From the NCBI RefSeq assembly GCF_030864355.1, contig NC_083394.1:2852001-2916000 (forward strand): a stretch of DNA of 64,000 nt. Direction: 5' to 3'. Origin of the DNA: Cutaneotrichosporon cavernicola. Its lineage: Eukaryota; Basidiomycota; Tremellomycetes; Trichosporonales; Trichosporonaceae. Below the pieces are notes generated by a model. The model was not told the origin of the DNA. It ran no database searches and saw only the letters and a list, made by a program, of their open reading frames with translations. Below are positions 32,825 through 44,653 of the stretch, piece by piece. A program made the position numbers and the translations under genes. How positions within the stretch are numbered: the stretch's first letter is position 1; every line of letters starts with the position of its first letter.

Positions 32825-33310
32825 TTAGAGCTCCTCGAGTTCGCGCAGTGCCCGGGCAGCCACATCGACCAGCGGCGCATCAGCACTAACAGCTGCCCCA
32901 ATATCCACCTGCTCCGTTACTCCCTTCCATGTCACCTCTCTTCCCTCTCTCGCCTCTCTCCGAATCCTCAAGATCTCCTCGGGCGCAACGAGCCTGACGA
33001 CCGCCATGTCCCCTTCCTCAACCCCAGTAGCTGCGGCTAGGAGGGGTAAGATGTCGCGACTAATGGCGGTTGCGAGGACGATGACTTCTGCCCCTGCTTG
33101 TCGGTAGTTTGAGCAGACTGAGGTGAGGTTGGCTATGGCCAGGTTGTTATTTTGGGGATCTGAGGGGTGGGGTGGTGAGAGGGCGCGGATGTCGTCTAGG
33201 TCAATTACTGCGTGGGGCGTTCCGCGGGTGGAGAGCAGGGAGGAGACGGCGCGAGATGTGGAGGTTTTGCCGATTCCGCGAGGGCCGGTTATTAGGAGTG
33301 TTGAGGGCAT
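32825..33310 (-). CDS. P-loop nucleoside/nucleotide kinase-like protein, bacterial in appearance
   Basis: Single-exon, 161-residue P-loop NTPase. The Walker A motif GPRGIGKTS lies at residues 9-17; a Walker-B-like VIDLDDIRAL follows near residue 41, then DPQNNNLAIANLTSVCSNY, AGAEVIVLATAI and a C-terminal helix with VDVAARALRELEEL. Length and layout are close to small AAA/kinase-like proteins common in actinobacteria, and the gene lacks introns in an intron-rich window, so transfer from bacteria is possible (inference from pattern, not from a search). The start codon is preceded within 20-40 bp by a run of 14 C on its own strand (G on plus). Substrate unknown. Confidence 0.7.
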   Translation of the reverse strand: MPSTLLITGPRGIGKTSTSRAVSSLLSTRGTPHAVIDLDDIRALSPPHPSDPQNNNLAIANLTSVCSNYRQAGAEVIVLATAISRDILPLLAAATGVEEGDMAVVRLVAPEEILRIRREAREGREVTWKGVTEQVDIGAAVSADAPLVDVAARALRELEEL

Positions 33311-33327
33311 TGCGGGTGGTTGGGGTC

Positions 33328-33341
33328 GGGGGGGGGGGGGG
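33328..33341. repeat. G14 homopolymer
   Basis: Fourteen consecutive G on plus, just upstream of the P-loop gene start. Length may be unreliable in an assembly. Confidence 0.8.
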
Positions 33342-34756
33342 CGGGGGGGAAGGGGTTGGGTTAAGAGGAGAGGGAGGAAGAAAGGGAGGAAGAGGGAGTT
33401 GGTTTGCGGTGAGGACGACAGGTGAGGTGAGGCCGCGGCCAGAGGCGTGAGAAGGAGTGGAGAGGTGAAAGAAGAGGGGATCGAGGAGGCAAGTGATGAC
33501 GAGACGACGGGTGGAAAGAAGGCGCAAAGGACAATGCTGTGGTTGGTGGCTTGGTGGAGGTCGTCCACCTCATCTTGGCTGCGTCATTGAGTTTGCCAAG
33601 CACCGGGCCGGGCCGACGCGCGGGCACACTGACAAATAACAGACAGCAAGCAGTCCACAATGTGCATACACCATGCACATTCAAAGTGCCAAAGCTGCAT
33701 CGATTTCCATCAGCGCTTCTCCGCTCCTGCGCCCCGCTCGATTACCACCAACCTCTCTGACTCGGCACCATGCTGAGCTCCCCAAACAGCCTGGACATGT
33801 CACTCTCCACCAGTCTTTGTACACAATCCTGGCTACGCTTTCCCGCCTTGGCTGTTGGATGAGGTGGAGGGTCGCTCCAGCTCTCTACATAGTTGGAGAC
33901 GGCGATTTAGCCGCCAGTGGTGGCTTGCACCCTTTGGTGTGATTTGGTGAGGTGAGGGAGATTGGGTCTGAGGGTAGTCATGACCCCATCAAATAGGTAG
34001 TTTCCCACTGTCCAGGAGGCCTCGAATGGCTTGGTGTGGATGAATTTGGAGGGGGTCCTCGCTCCTGGTAATCTCAGCTCGAGTTGGGGTAGATACAATG
34101 TACTAGGCGATGATGACCAGTATTGAGATGTGGGCATACCTACAGTGGGTACCTTGGTAGGGTGGGTGGTCAAGCCACCACTAGTCGGTTCTGGCCAGCT
34201 GGCCAACGTCATCGCTGCCACCAGAGCTCTGTGCTCGGGTCGTACCTTTAGATGCTTGGCCCTGTTTTGCCTTTTGTCCATCTCCTGACACGACCAAAGC
34301 ACATGGCACCTAAGCACCGAAACGCTAGGTTTGATACGAAACCACCGGCCAGAGAGATGAAGCAGTCGGAGACAAGCAATGAGATTGGGTAAGATTGAGC
34401 CCAAGTCACCCTGTACCCAGGTATACAAGGGGTGAGTGAGCATGGCTGAATCATGGCGCTCGCACGGGGTCTAGGGCGCTCATTGCACGGGCCATCGCTT
34501 CGGCCTCTTCTAAATTCCAGCCCTCGATGCTTTTAACGTGGTATCTGCGTGTGATCGCGTGTGAGAGAACGTGAACGTGAGAGCGAGATCTGTCATCTTT
34601 GAGATCTTGAGAGAGATGGAGCGTGAGGCAAAGTCCAACCCTACTTTGTTCTTTGTACAGGAGGACAGCGACCGCGTAAACCAATGCTGCCAGGATGGGA
34701 TGAGATTACGACCCCGGTGAGTTGGGATCGGTGAGTGATGAGTGATGAGTGGGAGT

Positions 34757-34804
34757 GATGCCTGATGCCTGTGCCTGATGCCTGATGCCTGATGCCTAAT
34801 GCCT
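34757..34804. repeat. GATGCCT tandem repeat
   Basis: About six copies of GATGCCT with small interruptions, in intergenic DNA. Confidence 0.8.
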
Positions 34805-35409
34805 AGTACGCGATGCGGAATGATGGGGTCAAGGTGAGGCGCCAAGGGTACTGATCAAGTTGTCAAAGACGTGGAGGAGAGTGGGGGGGGACTAGATCGA
34901 CTAGATGTGAAAGGGAGCGAGTTAGGAAATGAGATGAGAGGGAATGCGAGGGGAAATGACAAGGGGACATTGGATGGGATGTCTGCGTGTCTACCTACTT
35001 GCGCTAGGATCACCATCATCCACACTCCTCACTCCTCACTCCCCACTCCCCCTTCCTCTCAACAGCATGGACCTCATCTTCCCTCTCCCTTCATCGCTCG
35101 CTCGCTCGCTTGCTCACTGTCAACTTTCTATCCCTCCCAAAGACCAAACCACTGATCTCTCCTCTTACATTATATCCATCACTCTCCCTCTTCCATTTCC
35201 CTTCCACGCCCGTCGAACACGACTCCAGTGTCAACACTGGTCTCGCGCTCTGCGCCGGCTCCACACCATTCCGTACACTCACCTTCCCTTTTACCCACCG
35301 TTGGCTCCCCGGTAACAAACGTCGTCATCTACACACACATCTGGTACGCCCACATTCGCACCCTGCTTGCTTCTTGCGACTCATTACTGACGCCCCTCAG
35401 TGACCAGCA

Positions 35410-38400
35410 ATGAGCGGAGGAAGAAACCGCCAACAGCGGCGCAAAGCGTCAGCCGGCGCCTCTGGACAGCAACAGCAGCAGCAGGTTAACGCGCCGTTCC
35501 CCTTTCCCATGCCCATGCCCCCGCACACACGCCAGGATTCGGGTTTCGGTCCCCCCGGTGGTTGGCGCGCCGGCACTCCTCCCACGTCGGCACACCAGCA
35601 CTCATTCTCACAGCAGCAGCAGCCAGGACAATCCGTGCCCCTCCAGCCTGGCAGCTCTGTGTCACTCCCACCAGGCGCCTTCCCCGGTGCATACCCGTTC
35701 TGGCAGCAGCCACCGGGCGCGTTCAGTCCCACGCCCGCTAACATTCCCACCAACCTTGGGCGCCACAACCGTGGTGACAGCTCCCACACATCGAAACGTC
35801 AGCGGTACCAGGGCGACGGATCCATCGGCATCGGACACCCGGGGATGCCCAACGTAAATAACATAGACCATCGCTCCAACCCGTCTGCGACGCTCCGCAA
35901 CCGCGCCAATCTGGCGATCCTCACTGACATTCCCCTCTCGGCTGGGACTGCACCCATTTCGCCCGCCCTCGGACGCTTCCCTCTCACACCAGGCCCTCCT
36001 CCCGGTACCCCACCTGCGCTCCTCCCGTACAACCAGCGCGCGTACACGCTCGACTCTGCCGGCGCCCAGTCGCTCGGCCACTTCCCGCACTCGAGCCTAT
36101 CTATGCCCATTGGAAGCCCGCTCACGCGCCAAGGCCCTGGCCCCATCCAGATCGGTGGCCCGCTCGGTGGCGGCCCCATGCCACCCCCCAGCCCCGTCAC
36201 CAGGCGTGCCGTCACGACGCCGTCGCATCTGTCGCAGTCGCACACCCGAGCTACGTTGACCCAGCAGCGCCTTGGCCCTCCCCCGAAGGCTATCTTGGGT
36301 GGCCCTGGAGGTCGAACTTTTGACGAACTCCGGCCCAGCCCGAGCTCGTCGCTCAAGCCTTCCCCAGCCCCCAGCGTTAATTCCCGCTCTACCAGCCCTC
36401 TGGCGGTCAGTGCGCAGCGCCAGGTGTCTGACACATCAGCCAAGAGCGAGAAGGAGGCGGCCGCGGACGCCGCTACCAAGGTGACTGTGACCGCCGCTCT
36501 CAAGGACGCGATCATGCACAACGGCAATCATGTCAACGTCGCCCTGCCGCCGGCAAAGTACAGCCCCCCTGACACACCAGCGGAAGCGTCACCTACCAAG
36601 CAGGACGGTGAAGAGGAGGAAACGAACACGGAGGCAACTGCTGAGCGCGTCCCCCGTAAGGAAGCCTTCCCCTGGCCTCCCATGCAGGTTGGCGTTACGC
36701 CGCACTCGATCCCTCTTCCTCTGTCTCCCATTTCAGACCACCTCTCTGCAGTCGAGACGTCCTTCTCTCCCCAAGTCGCCTCGCCCCCTGCCAAGTACAA
36801 GGTCGTCACTTGGATGGGCAAGGAAGTTAGGGTCGCAATGCCCGAGGAAGTGAGTATGTCAAGTGTACAAGTTGACAGAAGCAGAACAACTGGGAGGCCC
36901 TCCGCCCTGCGCCAAACTCGATGGACGTCGACGACACCGACAAGCCAACCACCGAAAATGTAAATACACCAAAGACTATTGAGAACACCACTCCTTCGCT
37001 CCCGGCGTCCCCGCCTATGGACAGCATCAACCCCGGCACACCGCCCACAGGCGAGGCGAGTATGCACACTTCGCCGCCTGGCTCGAGCCAGTGGGAGACG
37101 GCCTTTGAGAGCTCGTCCCTCTCCAACTCGCCACCGGCCTTCACGGCGTGGGAGGGACCTCCCACCCGCAGCGCGACGCCCTCGGACGACGCGCGCCACC
37201 ACTTCTCCCCTATTGCCGAGGAGTACGCCGAGAGCGAGCAGCTGGAGCAGGCTTCCGAGAAGACTGAGACTGCTTCGGCCGCGAGCGAGATCGGCAAGGT
37301 CATTGAGAAGCCTCCCAAGCCGACACTCACGCTCCCTCTTGCCAGCTCCGAAAATGCAGAGGACATGGTCGCTGGTGTGGCCACACCTAGGCCAAGGCCC
37401 AAGCTCTATTCGGAGGGTGCCGCTCTAGAGCACGAAGAGCACGCCGCCCTGCGTGAGGTCGTCCTTGGTGCTGAGCAGCCCGCTGTCGTTGAAGGCGACA
37501 CAGGCGGCCAGACCGTCGTGCTCGACCGCCTCATGAGCGAGATTGCGTCGCCGATGCCTTCTCCTTTCCGCAAGTCGTTCTCCGGCCTTGCCGCTAACCC
37601 ATTCCTTAAGCGCTCGCTTGGCGGCATGCTACGCCAGCCTAGGTCCCGTAGAGGCTCGGATGCCGTCCCCCCGACTCCCACACGTCTTACTCAGAGCACG
37701 ACTGCGGACGAGAGCACCTTCCCCGTTGCCGCCACTACCCCGAGTGAGGCTGCGTCAGAGGATGCCACTCACAGCCTTATGAGCGTTGGACACGACGAGG
37801 TCGAGCGCAAGGAGACCGTGAGTACTACGCCTCCTTCGAACGCTTCCGACCTCGCCCCGGCCACCTCCAAGTCGTTCCCTTCTTCTCCTTCCCCGCGCCA
37901 GGTTTCCTCCCCGGCGCGCCAGGCCTCGCCGAGTCGTAGTGTTTCGAAGAGCCGCAACCCTTCGCCTACCCGGCAGGCGTCGCCGAAGCACGGGACGCCC
38001 TCGCCAGCTCATCAGCCCATCTCGCCGCCAATGCAGTTTGCTCCGCAGTTCGGTTCCCCTGGTAGCCAGCCCATCTCGCCTCCGTCGCAGTTTGGGTTTG
38101 CTTCGCCGACCCGCCAGCCCCTGTCGCCGCCATCGCAGTTCGCCGCGGCCCAGCAGTTTGCGTCGCCTATCCGTCAGCCCCTCCCGCCGCCGGTCATGTT
38201 CTCCCCTCCTCGCCAGACACCGTCCCCCGGCCGCCAGAGTGTCTCTCCAGTTCGCCAGCCAACTTCGCCTCCAGTCAGCAACTCGAAGCCGAACTCGAAG
38301 CCGAACTCGGGCACGTCGACGCCGTTCCGAGGCATAACCCACGTCAGTCAGGCGTCTATAGACCACGCCATGGCGCAAGGGAGTCTCGCGGAGGCGCTCG

Positions 38401-41400
38401 CTGCATTAAAGCTGGCTGAAGCCGCTCAGGCTGCACAGGCCCCCTCAGCTGCTCCAAATCCTGCGCCTACGCCCGCTGCTCCAGCTGTCTCTCGCACATC
38501 GAGCAGAATTCCTCAGCCGCCTCAGCAGCCGCCCGCTGCGCACTGGGCGTTCGGCCCGCGGCGTACTTCAGCTCAATCTATCCAGGAAGAGCCGAGCAAG
38601 ACGATCCCTACCGAGGGCGAGACCGATGACGGGGACCTCTCGTGGCGCAACCGCACGAACACCGTGTCCCCAGCAATCAACCGCGATCTCCAGCAACTTA
38701 TCCGCCCAGGCAGTGGCATGCTCAGTGAGAGGACTAGACCAGATGAAGGTGACGACCACGATCCAGTCAATTCGGCTGACGAGGAGCTCAAGCGCGGCGC
38801 AGACGCGATCACCCGAGTCGAACGGCCGCCGACTGGCGAAGCGGCGCCAAGGGCACCCCAGCGAGGGTCGCCGGCAACAAGCGTCGGCACGAATGAGTTG
38901 GCGGGGTCGCAACCTTCCTCGCCTCTTCTTCGTTCTTCATCCATTGTGCCCTCAACTTCCGCAAGCTCTCCCCCGACTGTGTTTACTTCGCCGTCCAAGT
39001 CTTCGCCGTCCAAGACGTCGCCTGTCCGTTCTGTCCCTAGCGTTCCCATAGAATCCCACAATTCCACGACCAAGCCCGGCGGACTCTCGCCTCCCAAACG
39101 TCTACAATCCAATACTGCCACTTCTGTCCCACGCCCCACGTTATCCACTGCTCACGAGCCAGAACCCTTCCGACCAACGCAATTCACAATGGGCCACACT
39201 CCCAAGGTCTCCGACGCGTCCTCTACGTTCACTTTCGGCCCTCCCTCGGCCCAGCCCAGTCCGGGCAAGGTTTACAGACACAACCCAAACACCATGCACC
39301 GCACCAACTTCCAGAACCCTGCGGACGCCGACCAGATTCCACAGGAGCCGGCAAGTAACGGCCTTGGCCTCTTCACCTTTACCAAGCAGCTGCGCCCAAA
39401 CGCGCTCGAGTTCAAACCGGGCGGCGCAGCTCCGAAACCGGTGCGCATCAGCCCCTCGTCATCTGGTGGCAGCTTCCGGCCGCCGGCTCTTGACTTGTCC
39501 GCCGCTGGACCTTCCTCGCGCGCATTTGACTCCCTCGGCCGCACTCAGACCACGCTGGGCAAGCCGTTCGAGTTTACCCCCGCTGCCGGCAAGCCTACAC
39601 TCGTCATTCGGAAGCCCAATCCCATCCCGATACTGAAACCCAAGGATGTGGAGGTCTCGCCAGACGAGCCCATGGTGTCTCCGCACCGCCAGCACGCGTC
39701 GCCAAGGGACGACGAGATGGAACTGCAGCCTGTGCCCTCAGAAGTAAACTGAACATTTCATGTGGAAGCTGACATCAGGCTGAAGCAGAGCACTCCTCCA
39801 AGGAGGGCCGTAACTCTCCCCGACGCGGCAAGCATACAGCCAAGCGGCCATCACAGAACTCACATCTACCCAAGGCATGGCTGGGACGGTCACAACCCTC
39901 GACCCCCATCGATGGCCTCTCCAACGATGTCCAGATCCACCAGTCCATGCCCATCCGCCTCAACAGTGCCGGCGGCCGCAGGGTTCGCGCCTCCAGCGAC
40001 GGCGCTCTCAAGTCGGCGCAGCAAACTCCACCTCCAATGCCAACAGACAGGTACTCGCCGTCGCGCCCCGTCGCGGAACTCAGCGGGGAGGCCGAGTCCC
40101 AACCGACCCGTCCACCTCTGCCCCCTATCCAGACGGTCATCATGAAGAGGAACATCTCGGCCCCTACTATTCTAAGCGCAAAGGCCAAGCCGTTCCACCC
40201 AAGCTACCCGCAAGGTTCCAGCGACTTGTCTCCGGCCAAGAGACTGGACGCGTTCCTGCACCACACGCCGCACTCGTCCAACATGAACGCCGAGGTCGCT
40301 GACGAGAGCAAGTTCCGGCATTGGGTCTTCCCGAACCCGGAAACGTATTCGCCGTCTCCATCCAGGGCCGAGTCAGATCACCTCTCATTGTCATACTCCC
40401 ACAAGAGACGCCACTCGGAGACAGACGACGTCGAGGAAGCCGGCGAGAGCCCAGTCGGCGACGATTCTGCTGTGGACCAGGACGGTAGCGCCGTTGAGGG
40501 TAGCAGGAGTCTGAAGTGGCCCAACTGGCCGCACGGTGAGACCGTCCTGTCGCCTGCTTCCAACACGTACACTACGACCGACACATCTGCCGAGTTCCCG
40601 ATGCGCAGCACCCCGCCCCGGCGCCTGTCTGTTGTGAACCATGTCACCACGCCGCTCCGGCCATCAACACCAGAGTCCGGCGGCATAAGCACTCCCATCG
40701 TCTTGCCCCGTGCGATGCTTGTCGAGATGCTCACTACCATGAAGGGCGTCGGCGAGCAGGTCATGAAGTCGAGAAGCGACCACCAACGGCTCCTCGACGA
40801 GTCGACCAAGCGAGCCGAGGCAGCTGCGAACCAGAGCACTACGGCAAGCGACATTCTCGAGATGATCAAGGGTGAGTTGCAGTTTCAATTCCAATGCTGA
40901 CTCGAACAGAGTACTTTACACAGGCCAAGTCGCGCGAGGACGTCTCCGAAGTCTTGGAGGCGCATACCGAGCTCCTCAGAGACCACTCAGCTCTCCTCCA
41001 AGAGATTCACCAGAAGATCGAGGAGGAGACACGCACATCTACGGCGGACTCGGCCGAGCTTGCAGAGCGTACGCTCGTTGGAGAGCCGATGACGAATGCC
41101 AACGACATGCTGACCGCTATCTTAAGCGGACAGCACGCCATGATGAACAAGTTCAGCGAGTATACCGAGACAAACGACGTGGTGTACGACTTGCGATCTG
41201 CGACAGACGCGCTTCTCGAGGCACAGGCCGAGGTTCGTCAGGTCAAGCTGGACCAGCAGCACGGGCACGAGCTTGTCCGTCTGCACGATGAGCTACGGGA
41301 CCAAGCCACCAGGACTGCTCAGGCTGAACGCGAAGTGGCTGCCCTCAAATTCAAGCTCGACGCCGCGGAGAAAGCAGCCAAGAGCCAGGAACTGGAGGAT

Positions 41401-42474
41401 GTGTGGCGCGCTCTCATCCGGGCCGACGTCGCTGCTGCAACTGCCGCTCTCGCCAAGGTCTCACAGGCAGAGGAACACGCGAGAGAGGAGCTCAATGAGA
41501 TGCGCGGCCAACTTGCCAGCCAGAGTGCCGCCCACCAGTCTGCCATCGAGGCGCTTAAGGAAGAGGTATGTCTTTTTCGCATGATGGAGCTGACATCAGC
41601 GTGACGGCGTCGCGAAGCTCGCTGAGGAGAGGCACAAGGAGCTCCTGGAAGCTCATGCGGACGCCAAAACTTTCCGCGACAAGCTTAGAGAGCACCTCGA
41701 GGATCTCAGCCTCACATTCCAACGTGGCCTCGAGAGGCAGCGTAACGACGCTGAGCTCGAGAGGGAGGCCAGAGCCCTGGGCCGCATTGCGTCTCTGGAG
41801 AAGGAGGTGCAAGACCTCCGTGCTGAGGTGGGCTAACTTACTCACAAATTTAGCTGACAGCAGCTGGCGCAGTCTGACAAGGACCGCAGCGACCTCAAGG
41901 TACAGGTCACCCAGGCGGTTGCCGATGTCCGCTACGAGCAGGAGAAGGCGATCCGCATGGCGGACACCGAGGCCAATGCCAAGCGCACGATGGAGCTTCA
42001 GCTCAAGGCCGAGAAGGCGCGCACTACCTACCTGGAGACCAAGGTGCAGCGCGCTGAAGCGGACGTGTCCGAGGTTGCCAGCAACCTTGACGCGTGGCGG
42101 TCGGCCGCACTGGAACAGCGCATGCGCGCTGAGCAGGCAACGGTGAGCTATACCAGCTTTGAATTTGCTGACAAAAGACGCACGTCACTGCGCTCCAGCA
42201 GGAGAACTTCCACTGGCGCCAGTTTGCGCTCGGCGCCGACCGGCACCGGCTGGAGCAGTGGCTGGCGACCAAGCCTTTCGAGGGAATCGACCCGAAGGCC
42301 GCCTCCCAGCCAAACCCAACCAAGGCCACCATGCCGGCGCGCCCGCCCTCTACGCGATCAGTACTCTCGCCATCGAGTAGACCCACTAGCCCTGTCAAGC
42401 CGAAGGACACGACACCAGCAGTGTCGAGCAAGCTCCGCATGGTCGTGCCTGTCATAAATGAGCCAGAGGAGTAG
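35410..42474 (+). CDS. Giant disordered and coiled-coil protein, 2,286 aa
   Basis: Not assigned to a known family. Seven exons (35410-36849, 36879-39743, 39779-40871, 40910-41565, 41600-41827, 41861-42142, 42178-42474). Residues 1-450 are Gln/Pro/Ser/Gly-rich. A short conserved-looking block KYKVVTWMGKEVRVAMPEE closes exon 1. Residues 480-1430 are Ser/Pro/Thr-rich, including about eight SPxRQP(I/L)SPP-like units around residues 800-930. Residues 1500-1790 remain disordered with many SP/TP sites. From about 1780 to 2200 the protein is predicted coiled coil, rich in Glu/Ala/Leu/Arg (HTELLRDHSALLQEIHQKI, REVAALKFKLDAAEKAA). The tail is basic and Pro/Ser-rich. Composition suggests a cytoskeletal, polarity or cortical scaffold with many proline-directed phosphorylation sites; that is inference. 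Confidence 0.85.
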
Positions 42475-43229
42475 ACTGCCGTGGCAGGCAGCAACATACA
42501 TACATAGCATAACGATGTGTCTTTAGAGATGTCATGATAGTTACGACCACCAGGGTGTGTGAGATGTCGTCTCGGATCGCGGAGTCGAGAGCGGCGTGCA
42601 TGGTCAGGAGGTGAGGAAAGCAGAGAACAGGAGGCATCAGGGAGCTGGGAGTAAGGCTTTGGCTGAACTGCAGAGTGAAGTATTGGGTCGGGTGGTGCCT
42701 GCCGGCAATGGCAATGACGCAAACACCAATCCCCCGCCTCTTCATCTTGCCGCCCAACCTTTGCACTTCTCCTCAGGCATCTACGCGTCGGCGTAGCTCA
42801 TCGCGTTCTCGACACCTCGATACTTCGGGATACTTGGGTCACGCGACTCTCTTGTTCTTTGGATCATCCCCCCGCCACCTCCACTTCGACCTCCACCCAA
42901 CGCCCCATTCCCATCCCCCTGACGCCGTTCGCACTCGTATCCTTCATCTTTCTCGTCCATCTTTGTCATCACGCACCTTCCTCCCCGCCGGACTGGACTT
43001 GATAACATCGTACTCGCACTTGATTACTGCGGCGGACTCTCACTACCACACGCGACGAACCTTCCTCGACACTGGCTTCTCTCCAGTCATTAACTTGGCA
43101 ACGCGAGTACGATCGCATCGCCCCGGGCGGATTTGGCCTAGACAACTCTACAACCCCGTCCGTCCGCACCGCTTCTATCGCAGCCGATAGCGCCAGTGAT
43201 CGCGCCTCAACAACTCCTAACTGTTCACC
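42475..43229. other. Intergenic, 755 bp
   Basis: 3' flank of the giant-protein gene and promoter/leader of ARL8; C-rich from about 42850 to 43200. No gene seen. Confidence 0.5.
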
Positions 43230-44653
43230 ATGGCATACCTGTTTCAGGGGTTAATCGACTGGTTACGCTCGTTATTCTGGGCAAAGCACCTTGAAGTCAC
43301 CATCGTTGGGTTACAGGTGAGGCGGAGGTTGGAGCCAGCTTGTGGGAAGGAGGAAGCTGACATCAGGCCAGCGGCAAGACTTCGTGCGTGGCGTCCGAGT
43401 GATGAGATGGTGCTGACGGCTTTTTCTCGCCTTCACATGCTGGCTGGATCTCTCACACTTTCGACCTCCACTGCCACTCCGTGTGCTCTTTCCCACCCCT
43501 CTCCTGCCTACGTCGCGCGCCAACCCCTCTCTCTTCTCCCCTCTCTTCGCACTCTTGCCATTCTCAATGACCCCTCTTGCCCCGCCCTACCCCGGGCCTT
43601 GCTCATAACAGCCTCGTCAATGTCCTCGGGTCTGGCCAGTGGTCGGAGGACGTCGTTCCGACCGTCGCGTACAACTTACGCCAAGTCCGGAAAGGAAACG
43701 TGACAATGAAGATCTGGGATGTTGCTGTGAGTCGTCGGAGCGTGAGAGGTGGCAGAGTGCACGGGGGAGGGGGGGGGGGGGGGTGGGAAGATGAGTTGAG
43801 AACACCTGATGGCCGCCACGAGGACCATCCCGCGCTTAACCCACTGCTGCACCCCATGTGATGGGGCAGCCGGGACCAGGCCGGTCTGGTCTGCAAAGAC
43901 TACAGTTGTGAGGCATTGGGGTACACTCGCTGCTGCTTCCCTTGAGGCAAGTTGGTGGTACTGGACGCCATTCCTGGCTCAAGTGCTTCCCGGCCTGAAT
44001 GAGATTATCCAAAGGCACTGAAGATGGAAGGTATGCCTGTTGTGCAACACCCTGCGCGCATTTTCTGCCCATAATGACAGCCACCTGGCGGCGCATGACC
44101 AGGTTCTCGGCAGGTGGATGTGGAACCAACCCAGCCATGCCCGCTTCACTCCGCGAAGAGCTCATTACCAACGCGCCGTCCTTCGTGGTCAACACCTTAC
44201 TGACTTCAGGGTCAGCCAAAGTTCCGAAGCATGTGGGACAGGTACTGCCGCGGCGCAAATGCCATCATGTGCGTTCTCCGAGGGGGCTGTGCTAACCCCA
44301 GCTATGTTGTTGACGCCGCCGACGTACGCCTGCACCTATCCTCTTCCGCGGATGTAACACTGATGACAGACCAAGCTCATCCCCACATCAACGAGCGAGC
44401 TGCATTCGCTTCTTGCCCTCCCGTCGCTAGCCGGCGTGCCGCTCCTCGTACTCGCCAACAAAAGCGACTTACCAGGTGCCATCGGCGTCGATGAGATTAT
44501 CCGTGACATGCGACTCGCTGAGATCGGTGGCCGTGTCGTCTCTGTGAGCTTCTTCATCTTGTGCAGAGCTCACGCCAGTGTTACTCGACCAGCAACAAGA
44601 CAAAGCATAACCTCGACATCGTTCTGGCCTGGCTCACACAGCGTGCCCAATGA
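43230..44653 (+). CDS. ARL8: ARL8-type small GTPase
   Basis: Arf-like GTPase 8, which in other eukaryotes sits on lysosomes and links them to kinesin. Seven exons (43230-43316, 43367-43383, 43612-43726, 44210-44268, 44302-44323, 44370-44543, 44579-44653) give 182 residues. The N-terminal amphipathic helix [17 protein letters not shown] matches ARL8 and lacks the myristoylated Gly2 of ARFs. G1 is GLQASGKTS, partly encoded by a 17-nt microexon. The switch I region reads [16 protein letters not shown]3 is WDVAGQP, then [22 protein letters not shown] from a 22-nt exon, G4 is LANKSDLP, and the C-terminus ends [19 protein letters not shown]. Introns 2 and 3 are 228 and 483 nt, long for this window; intron 3 contains a G15 run. 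Confidence 0.93.
43769..43783. repeat. G15 homopolymer in an ARL8 intron
   Basis: Fifteen consecutive G near the start of ARL8 intron 3. Confidence 0.8.

Larger units (their letters stand above)
33311..35409. other. Large intergenic region, 2.1 kb
   Basis: Contains a G14 run (33328-33341), a GATGCCT repeat patch (34757-34804) and a CT-rich leader (about 35010-35400) in front of the next gene. The leader includes an upstream ATG at 35066 opening an 83-codon frame that closes before the main start. A 178-codon minus ORF at 33907-34443 has no recognisable motifs and no codon bias typical of neighbours; I do not call it. Confidence 0.5.

Noticed and set aside
33907..34443. 178-codon minus-strand ORF in the 2.1-kb intergenic region
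   Set aside because: No recognisable motif, no splice-supported extension and codon use unlike the neighbours. Possible but not supportable.
44210..44320. Reading the ARL8 gene as broken by the 483-nt insertion
   Set aside because: GT and AG boundaries with a TGACTTCAG acceptor join the conserved WDVA-GQP frame exactly, so it is an intron, not a disrupted gene.
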